A model generated the notes under the pieces. The model searched no databases and was not told the DNA's origin. It worked only from the letters and a program-made list of their open reading frames with translations. A stretch of 64,000 bases of DNA, taken from positions 63,068,488-63,132,487 of the forward strand of contig NC_133777.1 of assembly GCF_003597395.2 (NCBI RefSeq). Direction: 5' to 3'. The translations under genes were made by a program, and so were the position numbers. Of the stretch, positions 1 through 10,884 are shown piece after piece; position 1 is the stretch's first letter, and each line of letters opens with the position of its first letter. This DNA is from Chelonoidis abingdonii (lineage: Eukaryota; Chordata; Testudines; Testudinidae).

Positions 1-157
1 AACAGCACATAGCCTTCAATACCTGTACTCCAGTCATGAGTACTATTCCACCAGGTTTCTGTTATCCCTATAATATCCGGTTTCACTTCCTGCACCAGTA
101 GCTCCAGTTCCTCCATCTTGTTACCTAGGCTCCTCGCATTAGTGTACAGACTCGTAT
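1..157 (-). mobile_element. CR1 LINE fragment, endonuclease region
   Basis: Read on the minus strand this encodes ARSLGNKMEELELLVQ, then ITETWWNS, typical of the N-terminal apurinic-like endonuclease of turtle CR1 ORF2. It continues beyond the left edge. It lies in the MYO5A intron before the first visible exon, opposite to the gene. Confidence 0.7.
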
Positions 158-485
158 AAGCAGAGATCAGGGAGAGAGAATGAAAGCATCACTCTGTCGC
201 CGCTCCCCGCCACACACAATGACAGAATAGCTGGATGTACCTTATAAATGCTTGTAATAAAGTAATAATAATATCAGTAGTGAAATAGTTAACAATGTTG
301 ATATTTAAATTCACACGTTTTTTAAATTAAAATGATTTGTTCTAGATCTCTAAGCAAAGCTCATTAAATTAACGTATCTTCCCTTAAGACAATATTGACA
401 TTTAAATTTTCTCTAGGCTTCAGAATCCACACATCATTTAGTTGAATGGCGCAGCTCTTAGCTCCACTGGAGCTATTGCTTATCT

Positions 486-736
486 CAGTGGTCCCCAATG
501 CAGTGCCCGCAGGTGCAATGGCGCCCGCCAGGCCATATATGTGCACGCGTGTACTGGCCGGCGGACAAGCATCCGCCGAAATGCCACCGAAAAGCAGCGT
601 CACCAAGAGGCGCAGCCGCCAAAAGGCCACTGATTTTTGGCGGCATTTCAGCAGCAACGCCTCTTGATGACACTATTTCAGTCCTCGGTGGCTTGTCGTC
701 TGGCGCCCGCCACCCGGAAAAGGTTGGAGACCACTG
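486..736. mobile_element. Short hAT-type nonautonomous element (251 bp)
   Basis: Terminal inverted repeats CAGTGGTCCCCAA and TTGGAGACCACTG, flanked by a perfect 8-bp duplication gcttatct (478-485 and 737-744), the hAT hallmark. The GC-rich interior has no transposase. In a MYO5A intron. Confidence 0.88.
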
Positions 737-1025
737 GCTTATCTAATCGAAGACTCAGGAAAACAGTACTTTACTGAGCCACATTCAGGCTTTCTTTACA
801 ACCCTACAGACCTGGCTCTTTTTAAAATTGTAATGGAAACTTAACTTAGATTCTGCAGAAATTAATGGGGCAATTAGAAAAGAGCTGGAATGGTACAGTG
901 GTGGCCAATAGCAAGCTCAGTCTACTCGTATATAAATATTAATTACTATTGTTTTGTAAAAATGTGTATAAATTTGGGCATTTTACAGCTATAGTAATAA
1001 TGTTGTCAATCAAATACAGTTTCAG

Positions 1026-1302
1026 GAATGCTGGAGCATGAAACTATTCAAGGCGTCTCAGGGGTAAAGCCACCAGGGCTGCGAAAGAGAACGTCCAGTA
1101 TTGCTGATGAAGGGACGTACACACTGGACTCCATCATTAGACAGCTGAACTCATTTCATATTGTAATGTGTCAGCATGGTATGGATCCGGAGTTGATCAA
1201 GCAAGTCGTCAAGCAAACGTTCTACATCACTGGGGCGGTAACCCTGAATAACCTCCTCCTGCGCAAGGACATGTGTTCCTGGAGCAAAGGGATGCAGATA
1301 CG
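1026..1302 (+). CDS. MYO5A: MYO5A exon, cargo-binding domain part 1
   Basis: Acceptor tttcag ends at 1025; the exon opens with GA of a split Gly codon and closes on CG of a split Arg before the donor gtgaga. It encodes the start of the visible cargo-binding domain, including the Ser/Thr-rich [16 protein letters not shown] loop. Confidence 0.95.
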
Positions 1303-4300
1303 GTGAGACCACGCTCCATAGTATTTTCACTTGCCTCTTAAATGTACCTTTGGCTGTAATATTGAATTTAAGATTCCAATATTATTCAAAACAATTATTT
1401 ATTTAAGCATTCCATCTAAGAGAGAGAGACTCCTTTGCTGGTTTTGAGGCTTTCTCACCAGGACGTCATTATTTAATTTAGGGGTAAATTCTGCTTCCAC
1501 AAACAAAGTTTCTGTAGGATGGAGTTAGGGGGGAAACAAAATTAATTCCTTTTTATATGCAAGTCGGCCCAGATGGGCAACACCTGCTACTGCGCAATAT
1601 GGGGATGTGTAGCAAATGTTCCTCATTGCTCAGTCTTGTCAGTTTGTGGCACAGTGGACACATGATGTGTTTACATTTGTTGTCGCTCCTCTTTTTCCCA
1701 ATACTGGACACGTTTGATTCATGTTTTTGGTGTCTGTTGCCCAGTATATTCTGTTTGTAAAGCGTTATCATATTCCTCTCCTAAGACGCTTTGAAAATCT
1801 CAGCCTACATATACAAGGGTGAAATCCTGCTTGTCTTAACTCCACAGAGTCCCATTGAGGTGAATAAGAGGAACAGAGTTAAGCCATATATCTGAACAGA
1901 GCCAAACAAGGAAGAGAAGCAGTAGATAGTGTTTGGCCATTATTTTCAAATATTCTTTGGAACTCAGGGTGCAAAGGCTTCTAATGGCACAGCATAGGGT
2001 TATTAAACAGTCCTCAGGAAAATCAACTGAAGGGAGCTGCTATGGAAATATACTTAAGGGGAATTATAATTAGGTACTGTGTGAGGGACGTACCCACAAA
2101 AACAAAATATGGGTGTTAATTAAACAAAATCTAAAGCTCTTGATATTTGGTCAGACTTGAACAGTCGGAGTGAAAACATTCTTGGGGCGTTTCCTCTTTT
2201 AACAGGTACAATGTGAGTCAACTTGAAGAATGGCTACGTGACAAAAATTTGATGAATAGTGGAGCTAAAGAAACACTGGAGCCTCTCATTCAGGCTGCAC
2301 AGTTGTTGCAGGTGAAAAAGAAGACGGATGAAGATGCAGAAGCCATTTGTTCAATGTGCAATGCTCTAACTACTGCACAGGTAATCCAGCACTCACCTTG
2401 ACAGCTGTTACATTTATGCGCACCTCTAAACTGTGTTTTTCTAGACCTGCATGTGCTTCCATCTCACACAGATTGGGTATTTCTGTTCATGTTGTTGTTT
2501 AATAAGCATAATGAAAACAGAGGTCGAATGGGGTAGTGGGTCCTCTCCCAAGGTCTGTGCACAAAGTAAGTTCCAGCTTGTACTGCTTTAACTATACCAG
2601 TATAGTTCAGATGGCACCATCTCCCTAATGTGAATGCAGTTATATGTGTGCAAAAGTGCTATATACTAGTATAGCTAAGGGAAATAAGCTACACTGGCAT
2701 AAAGCTTCTTTATACCAGTGTAATTGCATCCATACTCAGGGTTGTACCAATATAGTTATTTCAATTAAAAAAACCACTACAACTATTTCAGTCTGACTGA
2801 AATAGTTATATCTGTACAAAAGCTGTGTAGGCCAGGCCTTTGACTCCAAGAATAAGAGATGCCTATGTGCCATACTACTATGCGCCAGTCCAATCCCAAT
2901 CTCTACATCAGAAATGTAGAAACACCTGTTTTTGCACTTTAAGAAAAAGTTCCTATTTCAGAAGTTTCAGATTTATAAAAAAAAAAAGAGAATCATGAAA
3001 AAAGTACAGAGATTTTTATTTAAGCTAAAGAAATGTATCCATATCATTTGGTGCTCCCCTTGCTTATGTCTGTCTTTTTCTTGGTTTGGGGTCTTCGTAC
3101 TGCATTTAGAGCTCTAACTTGTTCCATTTGAAATCAGTGGAAATTTTACTACAGTCTTTGGTGGGAACAGGATAGGGTCCAAAATGTAGGACCAAATTCA
3201 GGTAGAGGAAATAGCAACTTTTCCACTGACTTCAATGGATTTAAGATATTATTGCTGCTGATTGATTGTCCTCTGGTAATTTCCACAGTGTGCTAGACAC
3301 TGCCCACATGTGTCAAAACAATACTCCCTGCCCCAAAGGGGACACAATCTAAGAAGACAAGTGATGTATGAAGGATGGAGAGAGAGAGAGCACTAAACCT
3401 TACATTTTAAAAACAGCCATCAACCTCTAATCTCCTCCTGTGCTGGTATTAGCTGATCAATTTCATGTAGCTGTCATGGAAGAAGTAGGATTTGTCAGTG
3501 TGCCAAGATCAGCTGTTTAATAATATTGTACTGCTATATATGGTCACGTAAAAAAAATATAAAAGGCATGTTTATTTTAAATATGTGCCTTAATTTCTTA
3601 TAGCATATAGCAATTTCTTAAATGAGTAAGAAAATTCTTAATGTATTGATTTTGAAAAACCTGTAACCAGCACTTGTAAACAACTAATTTAGGAAGGTAT
3701 TTTTAAACATTAAGAATAGGGTGCATATATATTTAAATCAACAATAGACTGAAACCAAGAACTTTTGTTTTTCTCCACAGATTGTAAAAGTTTTGAATTT
3801 GTATACTCCAGTTAATGAGTTTGAAGAAAGGGTCTCAATATCATTTATACGTACGATACAGGTAAGACTGTGTTTTGCCCCACATATTGTTCAGTTAGTT
3901 CTACAGGAACACATCAGTGAGCCAAAATAGGTCTTGTCACAAAGTACAGTGTGATATTCAAAGTAAAGTAGGCTTGTCAACCACATTTTCTTTTCTTTTT
4001 CTGTAATACAGATGTGATACCAAGACATTTATGTTTATTGTAGGCTGTCACAATTTGTGCTACTATTTGCAGATTTAAACTAATGTTTACTTTTTGTAAC
4101 TTTCTATCGCTATTTATTTTTAAAATGAATTCTAGGTACCTGATTTTCAGAAGATGACATAATTTTTCTATCTCTGTATCTTTATTTGTGCACACTCCAC
4201 TATGCCCACTTTTCAAGTATTAATGTTTATAAATGCAAGTGATGGAATTTGTACATGCAACGCCCATTCATTCACATTTTTTTCACACAAGAGGTCAATT

Positions 4301-5495
4301 TGAGACTGCTTTGAAAACTGAGCCATACATATCAGAATTCTCAATTCCACTCTTCTAATTTGGAAAATATGAAACATTTTGAAAATTCAGAGGAAAACTG
4401 GCTAGTCAGTTCATTTAAAAAAATTATTTTTAAAAGTTGCTCTTTCTGGTATCTATTAGAGCAGTGTTTCCCAAACTTGGGATGCCGCTTGTGTAGGGAA
4501 AGCCCCTGGCAGGCCAGGCTGGTTTGTTTACCTGTCCTGTCCGCAGGTCTGGCCGATCGCGGCTCCCTCTGGCCGCGGTTCGCTGCTCCAGACCAATGCG
4601 GGCTGCGGGAGGCGGCAGCCAGCATGTCCCTCGGCCCATGCCGCTTACAGCAGCTCCCATTGGCCTGGAGCAGCGAAACATGGCTAGTGGAAGCCATGAT
4701 CGGCCAGACCTATGGACGGGACAGGTAAACAAACCAGCCGGGCCTGCTAGGGGCTTTCCCTACACAAGCAGCGTCCCAAGTTTGGGAAACACTGTATTAG
4801 GGGAACAATAAGATTGATAAGGGAGATTGACAAGATAAAACCAAAACAAAACAAATGAATCATTCTGCATACTCACTGAAGAGGTACAGTTAACATATGC
4901 CAGACAGGTCTCCTACCCTTTGCAGAAAATCTAAATGTTTCTTCAGATTTTGTTATGAAGGAAATACATGCAGATCCAAAGCTGCCCAGAGGCAGCTTCA
5001 GTTTATGTGCACAACTGTTACAATGGGTCCAGATCAAGCTGCCAAATATATATGTATGTTTTGCATTGATCAGTATTCAAATATTTAGTATGACAAGCTT
5101 AGAAATTCTTAATTTTTACAAAAATTCATATTTTCTTTTTAATATTTTCTTTCTCAAGAGAATGTTTAAAGCCCACAAAATAATAACTGAAAATCAAGTA
5201 TTACTGATTAGAAGCACCAATGGGTTTTTCTTTTTACCAAAAAAGCATGATACTAAACAACTCAAATGCAACATGATTGTTTTATCATCTGCCTTTGCCA
5301 TGAGATGAAGTATTAACACAGCCAATTTCTTATCTTTTGTAGATGCGTTTACGAGACAGGAAAGACTCTCCTCAGCTGCTAATGGATGCTAAACACATCT
5401 TTCCTGTTACTTTTCCATTTAATCCATCCTCCCTTGCATTAGAAACCATTCAAATTCCAGCCAGCTTGGGCCTAGCATTCATCTCACGTGTCTGA
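1026..5495 (+). CDS. MYO5A: MYO5A, 3' end of gene (last four coding exons joined)
   Basis: Unconventional myosin Va, an actin-based motor that carries melanosomes, secretory vesicles and endoplasmic reticulum by binding adaptors through its C-terminal globular domain. Join 1026-1302, 2206-2380, 3781-3861, 5343-5495. Phases agree throughout, giving 227 codons plus a split Gly, then TGA. The protein begins in the cargo-binding domain ([12 protein letters not shown]), passes through the conserved blocks [17 protein letters not shown] and [17 protein letters not shown], and ends in FISRV. This closely matches the vertebrate MYO5A C-terminus as I know it and differs from the MYO5C tail at many positions. 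The rest of the gene lies upstream of the window. MYO5C follows in the same orientation, as in other vertebrates. No frameshift or premature stop. The family is certain; the paralogue is very likely from both sequence and position. Confidence 0.96.
2206..2380 (+). CDS. MYO5A: MYO5A exon, cargo-binding domain part 2
   Basis: Acceptor ttttaacag ends at 2205, donor gtaatc follows 2380. Encodes [15 protein letters not shown] through LTTAQ, helical cargo-binding domain sequence identical or nearly so to known MYO5A. Confidence 0.95.
2552..2840. mobile_element. Putative MITE with tataccagtata-type motifs
   Basis: Repeated and partly palindromic motifs (ctataccagtatag, tataccagtgtaa, ggttgtaccaatatag) between weakly matching ends around ggtctgtgcacaaag and ctgtgtaggccaggcc. 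Resembles a tataccagtata MITE family common in reptile genomes. Ends are approximate and no target duplication was defined. Confidence 0.45.
3781..3861 (+). CDS. MYO5A: MYO5A exon, cargo-binding domain part 3
   Basis: Acceptor tttttctccacag, donor gtaaga, 81 bp (27 codons), phase 0 at both ends. Encodes [19 protein letters not shown] and the start of the last helix. Too short to appear as a long ORF. Confidence 0.95.
3862..5342 (+). other. MYO5A: MYO5A last intron, remaining content
   Basis: Apart from the hAT MITE at 4462-4794 I see only AT-rich unique-looking sequence. The long open frames at 4341-4811 are shadows of the MITE palindrome. Confidence 0.6.
4462..4794. mobile_element. hAT-type MITE with long palindromic interior
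   Basis: Inverted ends cagtgtttcccaaacttggg / cccaagtttgggaaacactg, flanked by 8-bp duplications tattagag / tattaggg (one mismatch). The interior is a large GC-rich imperfect palindrome centred near 4630 (gtttacctgtcctgtccgca against its inverse). In the last MYO5A intron. Confidence 0.88.
5343..5495 (+). CDS. MYO5A: MYO5A terminal coding exon
   Basis: Acceptor cttatcttttgtag ends at 5342. Fifty codons then TGA at 5493-5495. Encodes [20 protein letters not shown] and the conserved end [15 protein letters not shown]. The Ala in LGLAF is Gly in the mammalian protein as I recall it; otherwise the end is strongly conserved. Confidence 0.95.
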   Translation: MRLRDRKDSPQLLMDAKHIFPVTFPFNPSSLALETIQIPASLGLAFISRV

Positions 5496-7212
5496 ACCAA
5501 GGATGCACTGTCAGCTGTTGACAATGAGTCTGTTGCCTGAAATCTGAATCCATTAAAACATAGTGAGCCACTGAAAATACGTTTTTGAAGGGACAACACT
5601 GTATATGCCAGATTTTTAGTATGGGTAGCTGGAAATCTACATAACTGTACCACAACTGGAAGGCTGGTAGAAAGATGTGCATTTGTATAGGTCATTATTT
5701 TCATGTAGACACATTACTGATTGTTACGTTTCCAGAGTATGAATATAGGGCTTGGGCAAAAATTGTCTTCAGCTGCCTAGAGACATTTTTAGATCTTTAG
5801 TAACATATTTAAATAGTGTACATTAAAATCCATACACAATCTGCTCATAGGTAGGGACCAATAAGGACAGACACGGTACTATAAGTGGAGGACTGGAAGA
5901 AATGCATTTTGTAGTAGAATACATAGTCATGTAGGAATCTAGTTCTCCATTAGGGTTTTTGACAATTTAAACATAGTGAACTTGCAATATATAAAACAAT
6001 TTGTTAAACAACTTCCTTATTTATGTCAGTATGACATAAATTGTGAAGTATTAAAGTCTTTTGGCATACTGTGCGATATAACATAGGTGTTCATTTGTTA
6101 GTGCTGTGGTTTACTAAACACATTAAACTGCTGCTGAGTATTGTGTTCTTTAAAATGTATGACAGTATCCTTTTAGGCACTAAAATAAGAGACTTCACTT
6201 TTTATTATCAATTTTGTTTACAGTCCAGTGCAATCTATTCTTTTAACTGGATTTATGCAAATGTCAACAAATATCACCTGGAAAGAAAAAATGGTAACTA
6301 AGCACAAGTAGCATACTGGAAGTTACATAATAGTTTTCTTTAAAGATAGGGCACTAAAATACTTGTCTAGTGGCAAACTGAACAAAAGTCAGTCATGATT
6401 ATAATATTTATTTCATATTTTGTAGTTGGTTGGGGTTTTTCCTTTGTCCAATTTTAGTCCAAGGAAGTGGCATTATATTTTTTCAATATCCTCCATTTTA
6501 TGTCTTTGTCACACTTTTTAAGATGTATTCTCAAATACCTAGAATGAAAGGAGAAATTCCTTGAGTAGTCCAATACCTTTATTAGTCTATATATTGGCTT
6601 CTGGAAACATACAACAAACATTGACTGGGAAGGGAGTATTTAAAATTGTGCAGTTTGTGAATCTATCCACGTAGTTCAATGAACCTATTTAACAAAAGGG
6701 TTACTTCATGCTAGAAAAATAGTTTTTAAAAAAATCTATAAAGTGTTCTGTAAGATCCAGACTGCACAATGAGCAATTATAGTTGTTTTGGCCTCTGCAC
6801 TTCCAATCAGAAAGAATATTCCCTCTTTCACGCCTCAGATCTGCTCCAGTGTGGAATTCACATTTCAAAATGTACAACAATTAAGTCAGAGGCCTTGGTC
6901 AACACTCTGTTTCTGAATTTTAAAACATGGTCAGTGGTGTATGGTTCAAAAATACATATGAAAAAATTGCACATTACTAAATTGCAGTGTGCAATATTTT
7001 AATGTATCATGCAAATTAGCAACTTAGCATGAACTTTTCTTTCTTTAAAAGAACAGAAGAGTATTCTATAGGTATACTTTTAGAATGTTCTGGTACTAAT
7101 CAGCCTGCGAACCTACAGAATAATTTTGTTATCAGCTGAGCAGACCAATACATTTCAGTTATGTTTTGAGATATATACATGCACCTTATATATGGTGACT
7201 GATAAAATGTAT

Positions 7213-7218
7213 AATAAA
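7213..7218 (+). promoter_or_regulatory. MYO5A: Possible proximal poly(A) signal AATAAA
   Basis: First canonical hexamer after the stop codon, about 1.7 kb into the 3' UTR, followed by T-rich sequence. Another hexamer lies at 7640-7645. Confidence 0.35.
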
Positions 7219-8633
7219 GAAAGCTTGATCTTTGTCAGTACCATTTTGAAATGCTTATATCTTTTTATTTTCAGAAGTGTGTGCCCATTTTTTGTGTTTA
7301 ATAGCTCACTACTGATATGTTCAGGTACCTACAAGTAAGAATTGCATCTTTAATTTGGATGATCTTTGTTAAATTATTTAAATTATTTTCATATGCAAAG
7401 TAAACCAAAAGCACTTCATTCAAATATGTTTGTTATTTTATCTCTGAGGCCAAGGATCATATAAGCTGGCTCCAAACACAGTATCATATAATATGGTGGA
7501 GTGTACTAATCTTTCAAAGTTTCAGGAAGTACTGCACTTGTTAATATGTCATGAAAAAGCCCTGGTATCCAGTAATAGCATAAGAGCAGGAAATAGGTGA
7601 AAACATTTAGAAAAATAGAAACTTTCCCCCTCCTGTTTAAATAAAATTGGAACAACAGTATATTTATACTGTAAATCAGGAAATATATCTACTACTTAAA
7701 CACATAGTTATGAAAATTTGTTAAAATGTATTTTTGTTTTTTAAATTTGTTTACCTGTATAAAGCCTTACTGTGTCTTGTTTCCTTAACAAAGTAATAGT
7801 AAGTTGTTTATAGGTATTATTCTTAAACTCAGTGGTTTGAGTAGTGTTACATTTATATCACATTAAAAGTGTATGCTGCTTGACATGTTTTAAAGGAAAA
7901 TATTGCTAAGTTGAAATAGATGTGTACTTGGTAAATCATCTAAAATTTTACATAACAGTATTTTACATGCACTTTTCAAAAAAGAATTTTAGTGTTGATT
8001 TATGATATAAAATATTTTTCACCTTAGGTTTAAGGTCTCTTTAGATAACCATGAAAACAAATATAAACATCTTTTAAAAACTTATATTTTTTCCTTTGAA
8101 TCATGGTTATGCTCTTTTAATGTGGACGTAACTTTTATATTTTAATTTATTATCTATTGATATAGTAGATTCTGTTGGATGCAGGAAATTATTAATTTGT
8201 CAATGTCCCTTTTGACATATGTAACCATTCTGAAGATGTCGCACAATAATTACCTCATTGAGTTTGGTATATTTTTAGTCCAGCCATTATTTTGTTCTGC
8301 CTTTTGCAACATAATCTTCTGTCCAAATTTTAACCAATTGCTACCCAGGCTTTAATCCGAGATGGAACTTGAAAGTGCTTAAAGAATTTTGCTTTATTAA
8401 ATGTGATTAATCTAGTCTACTTGATCAGAATAGAAAGATATGCTATACTTCATCTTTGAAACATTGATTTTTTTTTAATCCGTTAACAGTTGTTCCATAC
8501 CTGGAAACACCAGCATTTGAAAGCTGAAGGTCTTTAGCATTTAGGATTTAAAACTGAACACATTTCAAAATATCATACAAGAATTCTGAGAGAATGACTT
8601 TTGTTTTTTAAGATGCTGATAATTCATCTGACA

Positions 8634-8639
8634 AATAAA
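8634..8639 (+). promoter_or_regulatory. MYO5A: Alternative poly(A) signal AATAAA
   Basis: Canonical hexamer about 170 bp before the preferred site; the downstream sequence is only modestly T-rich. Could give a slightly shorter 3' UTR. Confidence 0.4.
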
Positions 8640-8804
8640 AGCCTTTAAACAGGTTTTCACTCTGTACCACCACAGTACATGGATGAAAACCAAACCAATT
8701 CAGAATGACATATGCTTTGAAATGTTGTAGCGTCTGATGTTGTATTTAGTAAATGTGTGCATCATAAACACTGTATCCTATTAGCTGTCACTGAAAAATG
8801 TCCA

Positions 8805-8810
8805 AATAAA
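8805..8810 (+). promoter_or_regulatory. MYO5A: Poly(A) signal AATAAA, best candidate for MYO5A
   Basis: Canonical hexamer followed 12-40 bases later by a G/T-rich run (gttcgttttggttttttgtg), the expected downstream element. It is the last canonical hexamer before the repeat-rich spacer begins. Confidence 0.65.
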
Positions 8811-9209
8811 AAACTCTACAGCTGTTCGTTTTGGTTTTTTGTGAATATTTAAACAACAGATATATTCAAATGAGGCACAATCCTACCCCATGGAAGCCAC
8901 CAGGAGCTTTCTATTGACTTGAAAGGGCAGTTGGTTCAGGTCCAGGGTGTCATACGTGTATGTGCACAAACACACTCATGCTGACAGAATCTTTTTCTGT
9001 AAATACATCTATGTGTGTCTTTTGTTGTACAGAAAGCAATTCCGTCAGTAGGTTAACATGCTACTATTTCAAAGTGCATGGAAAACAAATTATATTAATG
9101 AACAGAAGAAAATTAAGGTTGCTAATTAAATGAAAACAGACTTCTGTGCCCTGGAAGCTCTAAAACCAGATGGTGTTTTTAGTGGAACCTTATCTTAATA
9201 TCATAAAGA

Positions 9210-9990
9210 ACTTAGTGTATCTGACCAACTATGACACCCCTGGGATTCCCAAGGCGGTGAGAAAGCCCTGCCACTGTCCTTATGTGAGGAAGACTTGTCG
9301 GTGGTGCCTGGCAGGAGTCAGCTCCCAACCCACCAGCCATGGGCACACAAGCATTCCCCCAGGCCTATGCAGGCCCAGCTCTATCTATACAGGTTAGTGA
9401 TAGGCTCACTCCAACCTCAAAGCCTCCAAGTGTCCCCCTAGACTGACCAGCCCCTGGTCTACTGGATGGACACTGAATTCACAGAACCTGCTGCTCCCAA
9501 AGAACCAGTACACAGGCAGTCTTACCACCTTTCACCTCAGATCATACTCGCTAACACACGCCACTTAGATATGTTTAGAGTGAAAACAAGTAAAGTTTAT
9601 TAACAATGTAGCAGGTGTCACCCAGTCCTGCCTGAAGAGCTTAAAACAACCCTGGGAGAGGGCTGTGCAGGGGAAAGGCTGGGCTGATTGGGAAAGCCCC
9701 AGCTGCGCCAGTGCAATCGGAGTCGGCTGGCCTTATAGAGGAGTGGGCCAGAAGGCCAAGGAGACATTCTCTCTCACTCCTTAGAGAAAGAAGGTCCTGA
9801 GCGCCTGGGAAGCTGAGGAGGGTAGCTAGGGTGGAACGTGCTGAGAAGGGCAGGGAGCTGGGGAGCTCCAGCCTAGCATAAGCGCAGGTGAGTTAAGGCC
9901 ACAAAGGGTGCTAGGGCTGCCAGAGGGCAGCCCGGAATAGGTAAAAGCTGCAGTCCTAACCCTCATTTTTGATGATGAGTGGTTTCAAGA
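9210..9990. mobile_element. Unassigned interspersed repeats, LTR-like
   Basis: GC-richer sequence than its flanks. A TATA-like cttatagag is followed by a CTCTCT tract at 9732-9790, as in retroviral or Gypsy LTR promoters, and there is an A/T-rich stretch near 9590. It resembles turtle LTR sequence, but I can define no ends or target duplications, so the class is tentative. Confidence 0.35.
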
Positions 9991-9999
9991 CTGTAGTCC

Positions 10000-10095
10000 A
10001 GGGTTTCTCAAACAGGGGTCGCCACCTGTGTAGGGGAAGCGCTGGCAGGCTGGGCCGGTGTGTTTACACAGCAGAGTAGACAGCACTTAGCTACA
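10000..10095. mobile_element. Fragment of a hAT-type MITE
   Basis: Opens with cagggtttctcaaacagggg and shares the block gtgtaggggaagcgctggcaggc with the complete element at 4462-4794. No matching right end was found, so it is truncated. Confidence 0.5.
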
Positions 10096-10339
10096 GTGGT
10101 GTTTGATGTTGAGTGGGCAAATCATGGGAGCAGCTGTGTGGACAGGCTCTGGCTGCTGGTTTCCAGCAAGTTTAGGGCCACCATGTTTACCACGTGTTGA
10201 GCTAAAGCATGGGACTCTGGAGTCAGGATGAGCGAGGTCAATCCCATGTTAAACAATGTTCGCACACAGGTTCGAGGCTCGAAGACGCAGCTGTGTTGTA
10301 CACTCAGTCTCTGGCCTGCTCGGAGGCAATGTCCAGTGG

Positions 10340-10590
10340 GGGACATGGGAAGGGATGTGTGTGAAACCGGATGGTCTCTGTCCGGAAGGGATGTGTGTGT
10401 GTGTGAGAAGGCCCGGAGGGTTGGGGTGTGTGTGGAACAGATGGTTTTGTGCTGGGGGGGAAGGGGGGAGTGTGAGCCGGACTGGTCTCTGTCGAGGGGT
10501 GAAGGCCCTGGGAGGGTTGGGGGGGTGACGCTGGATTGCTCTCTGTCCAGAGGAGGGGTGAAGACCCCTGGGAGGGTCTCTGCAGTGATT
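10340..10590. repeat. GC-rich minisatellite A
   Basis: Degenerate tandem units carrying ccggat-tggtctctgtcc-gaggggtgaaggcccctgggaggg. The ctctgtc anchor recurs at 10376, 10487 and 10541. Units match those of the array at 13400-13812. Open frames on both strands here come from the repeat itself. Confidence 0.65.
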
Positions 10591-10705
10591 TCCCTACACC
10601 CCTCTGAATTCCCCAACACTTCCCAGTTTTGTGAACTAGTTACATGCCAAACCTGGTGTCTGAACTTTGCCCTCACCACAACTGTTTTAACATTTGGGGA
10701 ACAAT

Positions 10706-10884
10706 TTCATAGAATATTGGGTTGGAAGGGACCTCTGGAGGTCATCTAGTCCAACCCCTGCTAAAAGCAGGCCAATCCCAGACAGATTTTTTCCCCAGAT
10801 CCACAAATGGCTACTCTCAAGGATTGAACTCACAACCGTGGGTTTAAGAGGATAATGCTCAAACCACTGAGCTATCCCTCCCTC
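10706..10884 (-). mobile_element. Tortoise-type tRNA-derived SINE with CR1-like tail
   Basis: On the minus strand it starts with a tRNA-like head: A box TAGCTCAGTGGT and B box GAGTTCAATCC. It ends in the CR1-like tail gacctccagaggtc...ccaacccaatattctatga. This is the layout of the Pol III SINE known from cryptodiran turtles, whose tail is shared with CR1. It is not a functional tRNA. Confidence 0.82.

Larger units (their letters stand above)
5496..8830 (+). other. MYO5A: MYO5A 3' untranslated region (inferred extent)
   Basis: AT-rich sequence from the stop codon to just past the last good poly(A) signal. It has many ATTTA-like and poly(T) runs and no transposon I can recognise, in contrast to everything after about 8.9 kb. 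Long 3' UTRs are usual for MYO5A. The end at about 8820-8830 is inferred from the signal at 8805-8810. Earlier AATAAA hexamers at 7213, 7640 and 8634 could give shorter isoforms. Confidence 0.7.

Noticed and set aside
10122..10749. Long overlapping open frames on both strands (up to 185 codons)
   Set aside because: They coincide with the GC-rich minisatellite at 10340-10590; the predicted proteins are Pro/Arg/Gly-rich repeats with no family resemblance.
10800..10884. tRNA gene on the minus strand (A and B boxes present); same at 61150-61233
   Set aside because: The tRNA-like part is fused to a CR1-like tail in both copies and does not close a full acceptor stem, so these are SINE heads.
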